Notes under the pieces: model-generated
Databases searched by the model: none
What the model saw: the letters and a program-made list of their open reading frames with translations, nothing else
What the model was told of the DNA's origin: nothing
Program-made: the position numbers and the translations under genes
Assembly (NCBI RefSeq): GCF_014334015.1
Contig: NZ_CP060488.1
Coordinates: 5,848,501 to 5,912,500 of the forward strand
Direction of reading: 5' to 3'
Length of the DNA: 64,000 nt
DNA from: Bacteroides sp. M10
GTDB taxonomy: Bacteria; Bacteroidota; Bacteroidia; Bacteroidales; Bacteroidaceae
Shown: in pieces, positions 54,974-63,456 of the stretch
How the letters are laid out: the number at the start of each line of letters is the position of its first letter
Numbering within the stretch: the first letter of the stretch is position 1

Positions 54974-56049
54974 AATGTTATACTTAAAATTACAGAATAG
55001 AGATTTTCATCTTCTTTTTGTTCCAACTTATAATGTTCAGGATACAGTAATCCTAATCTACGCTGAATATTGGCAAGTCCGATTCCACCGACTTTACCCT
55101 GCTGGACTGCAACAGACGGTTTAGAATTCTCACACCGGAATTCCAGCCGGTGAGCCTCCACCTTAAAAAAGACATGGACATACGAAGAATGCTCACTATC
55201 AAAACTATGTTTCACCGCATTTTCCACAAAAGGAATGAATAATAAAGGCTGAATCCAAATGGAATCCACTTCTCCCTCCTGCCTCAACGTAAACTGGAAA
55301 TTGTCACGGCGTATCTTTTCCAAATTCAGGTAGTCATTCAGGAAACGGATATCCGAAGCCAACGAAACTCTTTCACGCGAACTGTCATTAATCTGATACC
55401 GTAGCAAATCTTCCAGTTTGAAAAGTACTTTGGAAGCTTCTTCCGGATTTCTCTTTATCAGGACATTGGCATTATTCAGCATATTGAAAAGGAAATGCGG
55501 GTTAATCTGATTCTTCAGAAATGTCAGTTCGGATTGTAAAGTAGTGGACTCGAGTTCGTCAATACGTAGGTTGTAACGCAACCAATGGGTAAACAGTGAT
55601 ATGGCTGCCGAACCTGCGGTAACAAAACCGATGGTCAGTATCCCCGAAAAAGTATTAATGAAAGTAGCGAATCTGCCAGGATCTTTTCCGGGCAGAATTA
55701 CTTCAAAGAGTAATCCCTGGGTGATTGAAAGGAAGACGATGACTACCAAATTCGTCAGGACAGCCGCCAGGACATAATGACCTAAGCGGTTCTTCAACAG
55801 AAAACAGGGTACTAATATATACAGGTTCATATAGATTACTGTATTAATGGAAACAAAATATGCCAGGAATCCACCAAAACGCCGCCAAAAAGAAACTGAC
55901 TGCAAAGGTTCGTACCAAAAGACATTAATAGTCATCAAAAGAACTATTATTTGCAGTAACAGATGTCTGCATGTCCGGTAATGAGGACTTAACAAGAAAG
56001 CTGTAACACTTTTATCTTCCATTCTTCTATGTTCTGTATTCAGGTTCAT
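54958..56049 (-). CDS. LytS-type sensor histidine kinase (His_kinase family), C-terminus altered by an IS
   Basis: A 363-aa membrane kinase: four hydrophobic segments in residues about 27-155, then the His_kinase core FLKNQINPHFLFNMLNNANVL (phospho-His at 185) and the ATPase with QPLLFIPFVENAVKHSF (N box) and GIGLANIQRRLGLLYP (G box). All key residues are present, so it should be active. Its start overlaps the previous kinase gene by 4 bp (ATGA). The last residues LLVR and the stop come from the inserted IS; the original end, reconstructed, was SITL followed by TGA overlapping the response regulator ATG. Confidence 0.92.
   Translation of the reverse strand: MNLNTEHRRMEDKSVTAFLLSPHYRTCRHLLLQIIVLLMTINVFWYEPLQSVSFWRRFGGFLAYFVSINTVIYMNLYILVPCFLLKNRLGHYVLAAVLTNLVVIVFLSITQGLLFEVILPGKDPGRFATFINTFSGILTIGFVTAGSAAISLFTHWLRYNLRIDELESTTLQSELTFLKNQINPHFLFNMLNNANVLIKRNPEEASKVLFKLEDLLRYQINDSSRERVSLASDIRFLNDYLNLEKIRRDNFQFTLRQEGEVDSIWIQPLLFIPFVENAVKHSFDSEHSSYVHVFFKVEAHRLEFRCENSKPSVAVQQGKVGGIGLANIQRRLGLLYPEHYKLEQKEDENLYSVILSITLLLVR
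54974..54984. repeat. IS target-site duplication, right copy
   Basis: AATGTTATACT, identical to 53629-53639; lies within the kinase coding sequence (reverse complement AGTATAACATT encodes S-I-T-L). Confidence 0.88.
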
Positions 56050-57122
56050 ACTTCACCTCCTTTCAATTCCAACCAGATGCTTTCTGTCGTCAGGAATAGT
56101 CTGTAACGATTGCCATATAATAAGTTCAGTCTTTGGCGGATTCTTTCAAGTCCTTTATCTTCCAAAAGATTCACTTGTAGGCAAAGACAGGTGAATATAA
56201 TTGTGTTCTCTTCTACTTTCAAATGGATTTTGAGAGAAACAGGAATTGATGTTCGCTGTTCGTTGATTGATTTTACAATATATTGCACAAATGGAATGAA
56301 AAGCAAGGGTGGAACCAGTGTTCTATTTACTTCTCCATCCGCAAGCAGTTCATAATTGAATTGTGCCTGGGAATTCTGTTCCAAGGTCAGGTAATTATTC
56401 AGGAAATTAATTTCACTACTAAGCAATACCTTTGTTCTGCTGCAATCATATAGTTGATAACGAAGTAGTTGACTTAATTTCATCAGCATCTTCGAGGCTT
56501 TTTCCGGTTCGCTCAATGTCAGTTCCCCCGAATGATGTAATGTTTTGAAAAGAAGTTCGGGGCTGACTTGTTCTTTTAGCTGTTCCACTTCCGAAAGTAC
56601 GTGAACCTTTTCCATTTGTGAGACACGTTGATGGTCTATCATCCATTCTTTCAGGAGAACAGTCATTGTTCCTCCTATCATGCAGAGTGTGGACAACATG
56701 AAAGAAGATATATAATCCATCACTATAGGTATGGAAAAATAAGAGGCACGTTCGTAAAATTCCGGCCAGCAGGAATAAGATACATATTCCGTTGCCATTT
56801 GTATTGCCAGGGCAAGCATCATTGCTACCGAAAGTAAGGATATGTAGCTTAGATAGCGTCTTTTCAGCAAAAACTTTGGAAAGAGCCAGAAAAGATTCAG
56901 ATAAATAACTCCTATATAAGTCAGTAGATATAAGAAAGTGAATGTATAAATCCATCCTCCCAATATATCCCGGTAATCGAGGAATATAATAAAAACCTGA
57001 TTGAATGATATGGTAGCCAACACCATAATGAGCACCAGATAACGCGCCCATCGAAGTTCCGGGCTAACGAGAAATCGATATAATAAAGTAGATTTATTGT
57101 CTGTTGTTATTGTTTCAGCCAT
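56046..57122 (-). CDS. LytS-like pseudokinase partner, phospho-His missing
   Basis: A 358-aa membrane protein with the same layout as the next gene (four hydrophobic segments, then a His_kinase-like region). The core has lost its catalytic features: INPHFLFN is replaced by VSPELLFK (residues 186-193), the N box VENAVKH by VQYIVKS, and the G-box region is degraded. It has the conserved LRYQLYDCSRTKVLLSSEINFLNNYLTLEQ, so it can still fold and dimerise. Not a broken gene: no stop or frameshift. It probably modulates the intact kinase encoded immediately downstream with a 4-bp ATGA overlap. Confidence 0.9.
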   Translation of the reverse strand: MAETITTDNKSTLLYRFLVSPELRWARYLVLIMVLATISFNQVFIIFLDYRDILGGWIYTFTFLYLLTYIGVIYLNLFWLFPKFLLKRRYLSYISLLSVAMMLALAIQMATEYVSYSCWPEFYERASYFSIPIVMDYISSFMLSTLCMIGGTMTVLLKEWMIDHQRVSQMEKVHVLSEVEQLKEQVSPELLFKTLHHSGELTLSEPEKASKMLMKLSQLLRYQLYDCSRTKVLLSSEINFLNNYLTLEQNSQAQFNYELLADGEVNRTLVPPLLFIPFVQYIVKSINEQRTSIPVSLKIHLKVEENTIIFTCLCLQVNLLEDKGLERIRQRLNLLYGNRYRLFLTTESIWLELKGGEV

Positions 57123-57203
57123 CGTGTATTTAATCAGGGAAGATGTTTTATCTCCGGGGACGAAGATAAAACATTTTTCCGGTTGGACTTCTATATCGGT
57201 TAT

Positions 57204-59681
57204 CTAAAATTCAAGTTTATAACTCACATTTGTCAATGTTGTAGAACCGTCGCTAACATCAATTTTTCCAGTTTTCACATTATATTCATGTCCATAGTGT
57301 TCCTTCGCACCGGTAAAGTTAAGTCCTTTCACTGCAAACTCATGAGAGACTTTCTTCTTGTTGATGCGGTAACTCACGGTATAGTTGCCGATAAGCATGG
57401 GAGAATATTGTTTAGAAAATGCTTTCGTTTCGTCATATTGCACCTCTTTATCAGGATGATTCATCGTTGCTTCCCTGTCAATCGGAGAATACCGATCACC
57501 TCCTTGTAAGGTCAATTTCAGATTGATGCTAAGAATATTCTGTCTATTACGTCCCAGCATCCATTCCTTTCCAATCAGTCCGTTGATGACATAATTCCGA
57601 TTAAACTTCGTATTGTACCACACACCGTCTCCGCCCCGATAGCGGGAATCGAAAAGAGAACCGGAAATCATGTAATAGAGTCCTTTTTCCAGGAAACGTT
57701 CTAAAGTGATATCAATACCTATGTTGCGTCCTCTTCCTTTATTAACCAATGCGTCTTCCACATAGAAATCAGAGCGGTTGAGTACGGAATAAGAGCTGTC
57801 AGCCATCACAGGCACATCATGGAGAAATTGGATATAAGGTTCTATTTTCAGATTCATGCGATCGGATATTTTGTATCCAAAAGACAACATGACGTGCTGC
57901 GCTTTGGTGAAATCGAGTTCCTTGTTGACGGATTTGTCTCCTGTACTTTTCGTTTTTACAAAATAGACGTCCATTTTCTCCATACGGCTGTACATACCAT
58001 AAGCCAGTGCGAAAGTTGCTTTCGGAGTAGCTTGCCATTTCAAACCAATACGGGGTTCAACAGACCACTTATTATTCAGGGTCAGAAATTGCCCGTAAAT
58101 ACCGGCATTGAGCGTCCAACGTTCCGTCAATCCTACAGAAGAACTATTGTAGGCAGATATCAGACTCGTATTGCCTTTTCCTTGAGATACGGTTTCCAGT
58201 GATTCGGCTTCATAAGGAGCAATGGCAAGGTTCATTTGATAGAACATGGCATTATACGTAAATCCTGTCTTATTAGTAAAACGGTTACTGAATTTACGGT
58301 TGAAAGTTGAAGTCAGTATCAAGTTGGTATGTTTCGAGTTAAGATCCATATAGGGAGTAGATTCCAGAGAGTGGTTAAACATGGTTGCTCCTCCGTCCAG
58401 TTGCGAATAAGTACCGGCAATAGTGGTTTTCAATGATGCGTCATTGTTGAAGAAATAACGGTGGCTGATACCTCCGGCAGCCATATACTGTTTGTCTTTT
58501 GATTCGCTACGGTCGCTCATATATTCCCATTTATCCGTATTCTTTTCAAAATCACTGCCGAATTTATCAATCAGACTGGTTCCCCAGACAGAGAATGTTC
58601 CTGCTTTCTGTGTCGGGAAATTCAGTTTGAAGTTCAAGTCCTGATAGTCCATCTTTCCGCCCTCCAAGTTCAGAAGTCCCGTTGTGGAATACCGGTAATT
58701 GAAAATATAGGATGCTTTGTGCTTCTTGCTTAACGGTCCTTCGGAAGCTACATCAATTCCCATGATGCCCACTTGAAGCGTATTCTCATTCTTCTGGTTA
58801 TTTCCATTGCGCAATTTCATATCAAACACACCGGATACCGCATTTCCATATTCTGCCGGAAAAGCTCCGGTAAAGAAATCGGAATTACCCAATACCTGCG
58901 AACTAAGAGATGAAAGTATTCCTCCACCCAATGTGGCAATATCCGCAAAGTGATTCGGGTTGGGAATTTCAACGTCTTCCAATCGCCACTGCAACAGATG
59001 GGGAGCATTGCCATGAATGGATATCCCATTAGAAGATACACTGGGGGCCACTCCGGCAAAGGAGGATACCAAACGGGCAGGGTCGTCAAAACCTCCGGCG
59101 TAGCGGCTCGCTTCTTCCACACTTAACATACGGGCCCCGGTAGTAGCCATCTTATTCATCGCCTCCTCTTTATTGGTTCTGGCACGAATCACTACTTCAT
59201 TGAGTTCGTTTACACTTTCTTTCAAAGGAATTTCCAGATAAACCTCCTTGGCGGAAGTTACCAGTATCTCTCTGAAAATACCCGGCTCATATCCCATAAA
59301 GGTTGCCTCTACCGTATGCCGTCCAACAGGAACCTGTGGTATGCTGAAACGACCGAGACTGTCTGTTATCGTACCTGCTCCCTCTTTTTCGGATAATCTC
59401 ACCGTTGCATACGGTATCGGGTGTTTTGAATCCCCGTCAATAACCATTCCCCGGATTGTCTGTACCGGCCGTCCTTTTCTCTGCGGTGTCTGACTAAACG
59501 CCACTGCGGATACCAACAAAGCAACCAACAAAAGTATCCACCCGCCATAACGATGTATTTTCCGGGTTAACTCTTCACTAAGAACTCTTTCAAAGGTTTT
59601 GAGTACTGCGCTGCATTCATCTGCGGAGATACCTGACTGAATAGATATTTTTTCTAATAATCTAGTTTTATTCATCTTCAT
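57204..59681 (-). CDS. TonB-dependent receptor with an HU-like N-terminal extension
   Basis: An 825-aa outer membrane receptor: residues 1-41 resemble the first two helices of HU/IHF DNA-binding proteins (MNKTRLLEKISIQSGISADECSAVLKTFERVL), followed by a hydrophobic signal region (WILLLVALLVSAVAFSQ), a CarboxypepD_reg-like domain (IRGMVIDGDSKHPIPYATVRLSEKEG), plug (ARLVSSFAGVAPSVSSNGISIHGNAPHLLQWRLEDVEIP) and barrel ending in LTNVSYKLEF. There is no Met between the HU-like part and the signal, so the fusion is not an upstream start error. ATG 59675 (third codon) is an alternative start. It precedes the kinase genes by 81 bp; a near-consensus -7 element TATCTTCG lies upstream. No STN domain. 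Confidence 0.9.
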   Translation of the reverse strand: MKMNKTRLLEKISIQSGISADECSAVLKTFERVLSEELTRKIHRYGGWILLLVALLVSAVAFSQTPQRKGRPVQTIRGMVIDGDSKHPIPYATVRLSEKEGAGTITDSLGRFSIPQVPVGRHTVEATFMGYEPGIFREILVTSAKEVYLEIPLKESVNELNEVVIRARTNKEEAMNKMATTGARMLSVEEASRYAGGFDDPARLVSSFAGVAPSVSSNGISIHGNAPHLLQWRLEDVEIPNPNHFADIATLGGGILSSLSSQVLGNSDFFTGAFPAEYGNAVSGVFDMKLRNGNNQKNENTLQVGIMGIDVASEGPLSKKHKASYIFNYRYSTTGLLNLEGGKMDYQDLNFKLNFPTQKAGTFSVWGTSLIDKFGSDFEKNTDKWEYMSDRSESKDKQYMAAGGISHRYFFNNDASLKTTIAGTYSQLDGGATMFNHSLESTPYMDLNSKHTNLILTSTFNRKFSNRFTNKTGFTYNAMFYQMNLAIAPYEAESLETVSQGKGNTSLISAYNSSSVGLTERWTLNAGIYGQFLTLNNKWSVEPRIGLKWQATPKATFALAYGMYSRMEKMDVYFVKTKSTGDKSVNKELDFTKAQHVMLSFGYKISDRMNLKIEPYIQFLHDVPVMADSSYSVLNRSDFYVEDALVNKGRGRNIGIDITLERFLEKGLYYMISGSLFDSRYRGGDGVWYNTKFNRNYVINGLIGKEWMLGRNRQNILSINLKLTLQGGDRYSPIDREATMNHPDKEVQYDETKAFSKQYSPMLIGNYTVSYRINKKKVSHEFAVKGLNFTGAKEHYGHEYNVKTGKIDVSDGSTTLTNVSYKLEF

Positions 59682-59881
59682 GATTTTATTCTGTTTTTAT
59701 TTCGTCACGAAGATAGAGTATAGAAGATTGCCGATTTTTGAAATGAGACGAATGCATCCCGTTTGTAGACAAAACGCAAAATTGGTAAGACGAAAAAATC
59801 ATTCAATCCATGAAATCTTACCAGAAACAGAGCCTTTAAAAAAATAAAACTTCATATATTCTGTTTTTAGAAAAAAATTTC

Positions 59882-59889
59882 TACATTTG
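59882..59889 (+). promoter_or_regulatory. -7 promoter element (TACATTTG) of the 159-aa membrane protein gene
   Basis: TACATTTG matches TAnnTTTG, 70 bp before the ATG at 59960. Confidence 0.55.
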
Positions 59890-59959
59890 CCAAATCAATA
59901 TACAGCAAAACAACAATAGTGGCTTTATAGCGACACAATCAATTTAATATTTATAAAGT

Positions 59960-60439
59960 ATGAAAAAGTTTTTATTTGTTTTGGTGGCCTTTATCACCAT
60001 TTTTATGACTAGTGCTGAAGCACGCCGTATAAGAATCAACGTTCCAGCTAACATTCCTAAAGTCGCTACTTTGCCGGACAGTTCCTATTACAAAACAGAT
60101 GACGGTTCACATTTGGATCTGGGTTATATTGAGAAAGATGGTAGCCGTGTATTAGTGCTGTTTTCAGAATCCAAACCTGACACCTATTATGATATTCCCG
60201 ACGATTTTATAGAAGCTCTTCAGAAAGACCTCAATGTAGAGGATCTTACCAGTCTCATTCCAGAGCCATCTTTCTGGGATAAATGGGGAGGCAGTATTCT
60301 AATCTATGGCTTCGGTGCATTGATCGTTATCGGTATAATAAGTTATCTGAAAGATTTTATCTTTGGTATCCTCGGACTAGGCAAAAAGAAAAAAGAGGAA
60401 GAGAACGAAGAAGATAATGATTCGAAAGCTAACAGCTAA
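59960..60439 (+). CDS. Small envelope protein, signal peptide plus one C-terminal membrane helix
   Basis: A 159-aa protein not recognised by family. It has a signal peptide (FLFVLVAFITIFMTSAEA, cleaved near residue 21), a polar periplasmic region of about 85 residues (PDSSYYKTDDGSHLDLGYIEKDGSRVLVLFSESKPDTYYDIPDDFIEALQKDL), one membrane helix (ILIYGFGALIVIGIISYL, about residues 111-128) and a short, very charged cytoplasmic tail (GKKKKEEENEEDNDSKANS). Topology would be periplasmic N-terminus and cytoplasmic C-terminus. It is transcribed alone, opposite to its neighbours, and two hairpins follow. Confidence 0.75.
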   Translation: MKKFLFVLVAFITIFMTSAEARRIRINVPANIPKVATLPDSSYYKTDDGSHLDLGYIEKDGSRVLVLFSESKPDTYYDIPDDFIEALQKDLNVEDLTSLIPEPSFWDKWGGSILIYGFGALIVIGIISYLKDFIFGILGLGKKKKEEENEEDNDSKANS

Positions 60440-60462
60440 CGGTTCATCCTAAGATTAAGTCG

Positions 60463-60488
60463 GGCAACTCCTATTCTGGTTAGTTGCC
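60463..60488 (+). terminator. First hairpin after the 159-aa gene
   Basis: GGCAACT / AGTTGCC arms with a 12-nt loop, 23 nt after the stop. Confidence 0.6.
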
Positions 60489-60501
60489 TTACCTATATAA
60501 G

Positions 60502-60556
60502 AAAAGTCACATCACTTTCAGAACGGTTTATGTCCTCTAAAAGTGATGTGACTTTT
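60502..60556. terminator. Strong bidirectional terminator before the acetyltransferase gene end
   Basis: AAAAGTCACATCACTTT and AAAGTGATGTGACTTTT arms (17 bp perfect) with a 21-nt loop, followed by CTTA on plus and TCTTATAT on minus; lies between convergent genes. Confidence 0.85.
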
Positions 60557-60575
60557 CTTAATAGCACACGCCAAC

Positions 60576-61166
60576 CTACCCTAAAAAGTCGGTCTTATCT
60601 TTATCCGTGATCTCCCGAATTACTTTACATGGAACTCCTGCAGCGATCACATTTTCCGGCACATCCTTAGTCACTACACTTCCTGCTCCGATTACCGAAT
60701 TTCTTCCAATGGTAACACCACCCATAATATGGACGCCTGCACCAATCCAGACATTATCCTCAATCACAATCGGACGTGCATAGCAACCTCCCATAACGCG
60801 TTCCCGAGCATCAAGTGCATGATTTGCAGTGTACAGTCCGACACGTGGTCCCAACAAGACATTATCCCCTATTGTAACAAGATTCCCATCCAACATGATG
60901 CAATCAAAATTAGCAAAGAAGTTGTTTCCTATAGTGATATTAAATCCAAACTCACACCGGAAATTGGGTTCGAAGTGAACATTCTCCCCAATGCCTTTCA
61001 ACAATTTGCGTAGTAATGCTTCACGAACCTCTTTGGGTTTTCCATAAGTAGAGTTATAATCATTAGTCAGAAAAACGACTTGTTCTCTTCTCTGAACCAG
61101 TTCTGCAGACAAATCATTATAAATAGTCCCCGACAACATTCTTTCATACAATTCTCTATTTTCCAT
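60576..61166 (-). CDS. Hexapeptide-repeat sugar O-acetyltransferase (maltose/galactoside acetyltransferase type)
   Basis: A 196-aa left-handed beta-helix enzyme: N-terminal Mac domain (ENRELYERMLSGTIYNDLSAELVQRREQV...LNDYNSTYG), then hexapeptide repeats with IGNNFFANFDCIMLDGNLVTIGDNVLLGPRVGLYTANHALD (catalytic His in ANHALD) and VIEDNVWIGAGVHIMGGVTIGRNSVIGAGSVVTKDVPENVIAAGVPCKVIR. It transfers acetyl from acetyl-CoA to a sugar; the sugar is unknown. It starts 20 bp after a membrane protein gene and forms a two-gene unit with it. Confidence 0.92.
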   Translation of the reverse strand: MENRELYERMLSGTIYNDLSAELVQRREQVVFLTNDYNSTYGKPKEVREALLRKLLKGIGENVHFEPNFRCEFGFNITIGNNFFANFDCIMLDGNLVTIGDNVLLGPRVGLYTANHALDARERVMGGCYARPIVIEDNVWIGAGVHIMGGVTIGRNSVIGAGSVVTKDVPENVIAAGVPCKVIREITDKDKTDFLG

Positions 61167-61186
61167 ATCTATATCATAATGATTGA

Positions 61187-61729
61187 TTAAAGTCCTTTTG
61201 TAATCACTGGTAATCCGAAAAAGCCTTTTTGTAAAGTTAGTATCTTCGGTGCACCTGCCTTGGCCTTATTATAAGTGGAAAGTGACACATGCAATTCTTC
61301 CACAGCTCCATTCTCAAAAGCTACCTGCAAATAGTATTCCTTACGTATGCCATCCGAAACATAACGATGCCTGCCTACTCTACGGGTCTTCTTGTGTGTT
61401 TCTACATATTTTTTCTGTACCATCACTGTTTCTTCGTGTGTGGAAGCAAGATCGGCAAACCAATAATTACCGCCAAGAAACAATACATAACTGATGGCAC
61501 CGATGCAAGCCAGATGACACAAACAATTAATTACTTTACCATCCATAGTTGTCAGCCATATCCATTTCTTATAGAATGGGATAGTAGCAAGAGCCACCAA
61601 AAGCGCCATTCCAACAGGTATCCACCATGATGCTAATGTATCTTCGTAAATAACATAACCTAAGCCCAATGAAATAATAAAGATAAAAAGCATCAAAATA
61701 CGAAGAGTCTTAATAAACAAAGGCTTCAT
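61187..61729 (-). CDS. Membrane protein with three N-terminal helices, unknown function
   Basis: A 180-aa protein: three membrane helices (residues about 9-28, 34-52, 70-88), then a positively charged soluble segment (YVETHKKTRRVGRHRYVSDGIRKEYYLQVAFENGAVEELHVSLSTYNKAKAGAPKILTLQKGFFGLPVI) of about 80 residues with alternating strands. No family was recognised. The soluble part resembles short cytosolic membrane-protein tails in that it contains a YNKAKxG-x4-LTLQKG motif also seen in YfjD-like small proteins, but this is weak. It is joined to the acetyltransferase gene. Confidence 0.7.
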   Translation of the reverse strand: MKPLFIKTLRILMLFIFIISLGLGYVIYEDTLASWWIPVGMALLVALATIPFYKKWIWLTTMDGKVINCLCHLACIGAISYVLFLGGNYWFADLASTHEETVMVQKKYVETHKKTRRVGRHRYVSDGIRKEYYLQVAFENGAVEELHVSLSTYNKAKAGAPKILTLQKGFFGLPVITKGL

Positions 61730-61805
61730 AGTAGTATCATTGTATTATGTATCATTTTCATTGTCTCTTTTTAGAGTGAACAAAGGTAACTAAATTATAA
61801 ATAAA

Positions 61806-61848
61806 AGCGCTATACATTCAAGATATGATTATCCTAAATATATAGCGC
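61806..61848 (-). terminator. Terminator of the PKD lipoprotein gene
   Basis: GCGCTATA / TATAGCGC arms at 61807-61814 and 61841-61848, followed on the minus strand by TTTTATTTATAA, 25 bp after the PKD gene stop. Confidence 0.75.
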
Positions 61849-61872
61849 CCTAAATTAGATATATAATACTAT

Positions 61873-63426
61873 CTATTTCATACTTTCATAAAGTGTTTTC
61901 GCTTCTTCAGCTGTAAATGCACGGTGATAAATTAAATAATCATCGATATAACCCTCCATGAAATTCTCATAAGATCGTGCACCCTCTGCTCCACGATACA
62001 TCGCACCAATAAAATAAGGTTTCCGGTCGATCGGTTTCAATCCCTTATTCAATGCTTCCGCTTCTTTTACTCCATCAATATACAAATAGGTACTTCCGTT
62101 CGTATGTACACATACATAATGATGCCATTCCCCATCCGTCATAGACTTCGTTTTATAATCAGTCCAGTTTCCTGACAGTCCCGTGTATTCAATGACATAT
62201 CTTATATATGGACTGGACTTTTGGAATCTGAACCAAGTTTGTTTATTCATTCCGTCTGCACTTGCATTAGGTCCGGCACCATGCTGGAACACTCCCAGAT
62301 TGGTAGCAGTCTTATTTGAAGTTTTCACCCAGAAGGATGTAGTTACAGGAGTTGCCTGGAAATCCAAAGCATCATTATCAGGTAACGAAAGGAAAGCATA
62401 ATTCTGATTATCCTTACTTACAAACTGGGCACAAGTAAATCCTTCTTTACGGGCAGGAGCATTAAAGTTAACATCCATATTATCTCCCAATTTAAGAATT
62501 TCCGGATGAATGGCATTCGGTCCCATATCTTTACTGTCACCATCGAATGGATAGAAAAGAACAAGATCCTTACCAGGAAGCACAGTGACATATCCTTCTT
62601 GTTCAGCAGTAGAAGTATTCATTTCGTTAGATGCCACCAAAGTCACTTTATATCTACCGGCAGTCGAATAAGTTACAACAGGGTTCTGCTGGTCTGAAAC
62701 AGACGGTTCGCCCCCTTCAAATGTCCAGTTCCAATGAGTAGGACGTCCTAAACTGGCATCCTTAAATGATATTGTTCCTCCTTCTATAATCATACGCCGA
62801 TCTGCCGCTATATCTGCGGCTACTGAATTTTTATCAATAATATTCAGGTATTTCTCTTTTGTAACAGTAGCTGATGTCTTAGGATTTGTCACAGTTAATT
62901 TCACTGTGTAAACTCCCGGTTCAAATATGAGACTTGGATTCTGCAGATCAGAAGTAACCGTTATCCCACCCACAGAAGTAAACTCCCATGCCCAAGTCGA
63001 TGGAAATCCAACAGACAAATCCGTAAAGTTTATAGTTTCATCGCTTAGAGCTTGAGTTTTATCCGCTTTAAAAGCAGCTGTTATTTCATCCGGATATACG
63101 ACAGTGACGTATTTCAACATTTCAGTCTCTGCATTTTCCGTTCCTCTGCCCACTCTCAATTTCACAGTATAAGTTCCCGGATAATTATAAACGATTTCCG
63201 GGCTAAACAGATTAGACACACTAGGTTCTCCCCCTTCAAAACTCCAGTCCCATCGTACTGGCTCTCCGGTAGACTTATCCATAAAACAAATTTTCTCTCC
63301 GGCAGAAATCGTTTGTTTATCAGAGACAAAATCAGCGTTCAACAATACTTGCTCTTCATCTTTACAGGAATAAAAAACTCCCAGACATACGAACAAGAAA
63401 TATATTATCTTTTTTATGTTCTTCAT
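61873..63426 (-). CDS. Surface lipoprotein with three PKD domains and a LamG/ConA-like domain
   Basis: A 517-aa protein: lipobox Cys 21 (FVCLGVFYSC) followed by KDEEQ (surface export signal), three PKD domains (WDWSFEGGEPSVSNLFSPEIVYNYPGTYTVKL, WAWEFTSVGGITVTSDLQNPSLIFEPGVYTVKL and HWNWTFEGGEPSVSDQQNPVVTYSTAGRYKVTL), then a LamG-like concanavalin domain from about residue 290 (LFYPFDGDSKDMGPNAIHP... TSFWVKTSNKTATN... DGEWHHYVCVHTNGSTYLYIDGV...GYIDDYLIYHRAFTAEEAKTLY). It probably binds a carbohydrate and helps position the neighbouring sialidase. It follows the sialidase gene by 30 bp. Confidence 0.88.
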   Translation of the reverse strand: MKNIKKIIYFLFVCLGVFYSCKDEEQVLLNADFVSDKQTISAGEKICFMDKSTGEPVRWDWSFEGGEPSVSNLFSPEIVYNYPGTYTVKLRVGRGTENAETEMLKYVTVVYPDEITAAFKADKTQALSDETINFTDLSVGFPSTWAWEFTSVGGITVTSDLQNPSLIFEPGVYTVKLTVTNPKTSATVTKEKYLNIIDKNSVAADIAADRRMIIEGGTISFKDASLGRPTHWNWTFEGGEPSVSDQQNPVVTYSTAGRYKVTLVASNEMNTSTAEQEGYVTVLPGKDLVLFYPFDGDSKDMGPNAIHPEILKLGDNMDVNFNAPARKEGFTCAQFVSKDNQNYAFLSLPDNDALDFQATPVTTSFWVKTSNKTATNLGVFQHGAGPNASADGMNKQTWFRFQKSSPYIRYVIEYTGLSGNWTDYKTKSMTDGEWHHYVCVHTNGSTYLYIDGVKEAEALNKGLKPIDRKPYFIGAMYRGAEGARSYENFMEGYIDDYLIYHRAFTAEEAKTLYESMK

Positions 63427-63456
63427 ATCATTACATTTTTATAATTCCACGTATGG

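Noticed and set aside
53629..54984. 4-bp target duplication GTAG for the IS element
   Set aside because: GTAG is also repeated at the ends, but treating it as the target leaves the longer direct repeat AATGTTATACT unexplained; the 11-bp duplication gives 18-bp inverted ends and an ATGA gene junction, and suits IS4-family behaviour.
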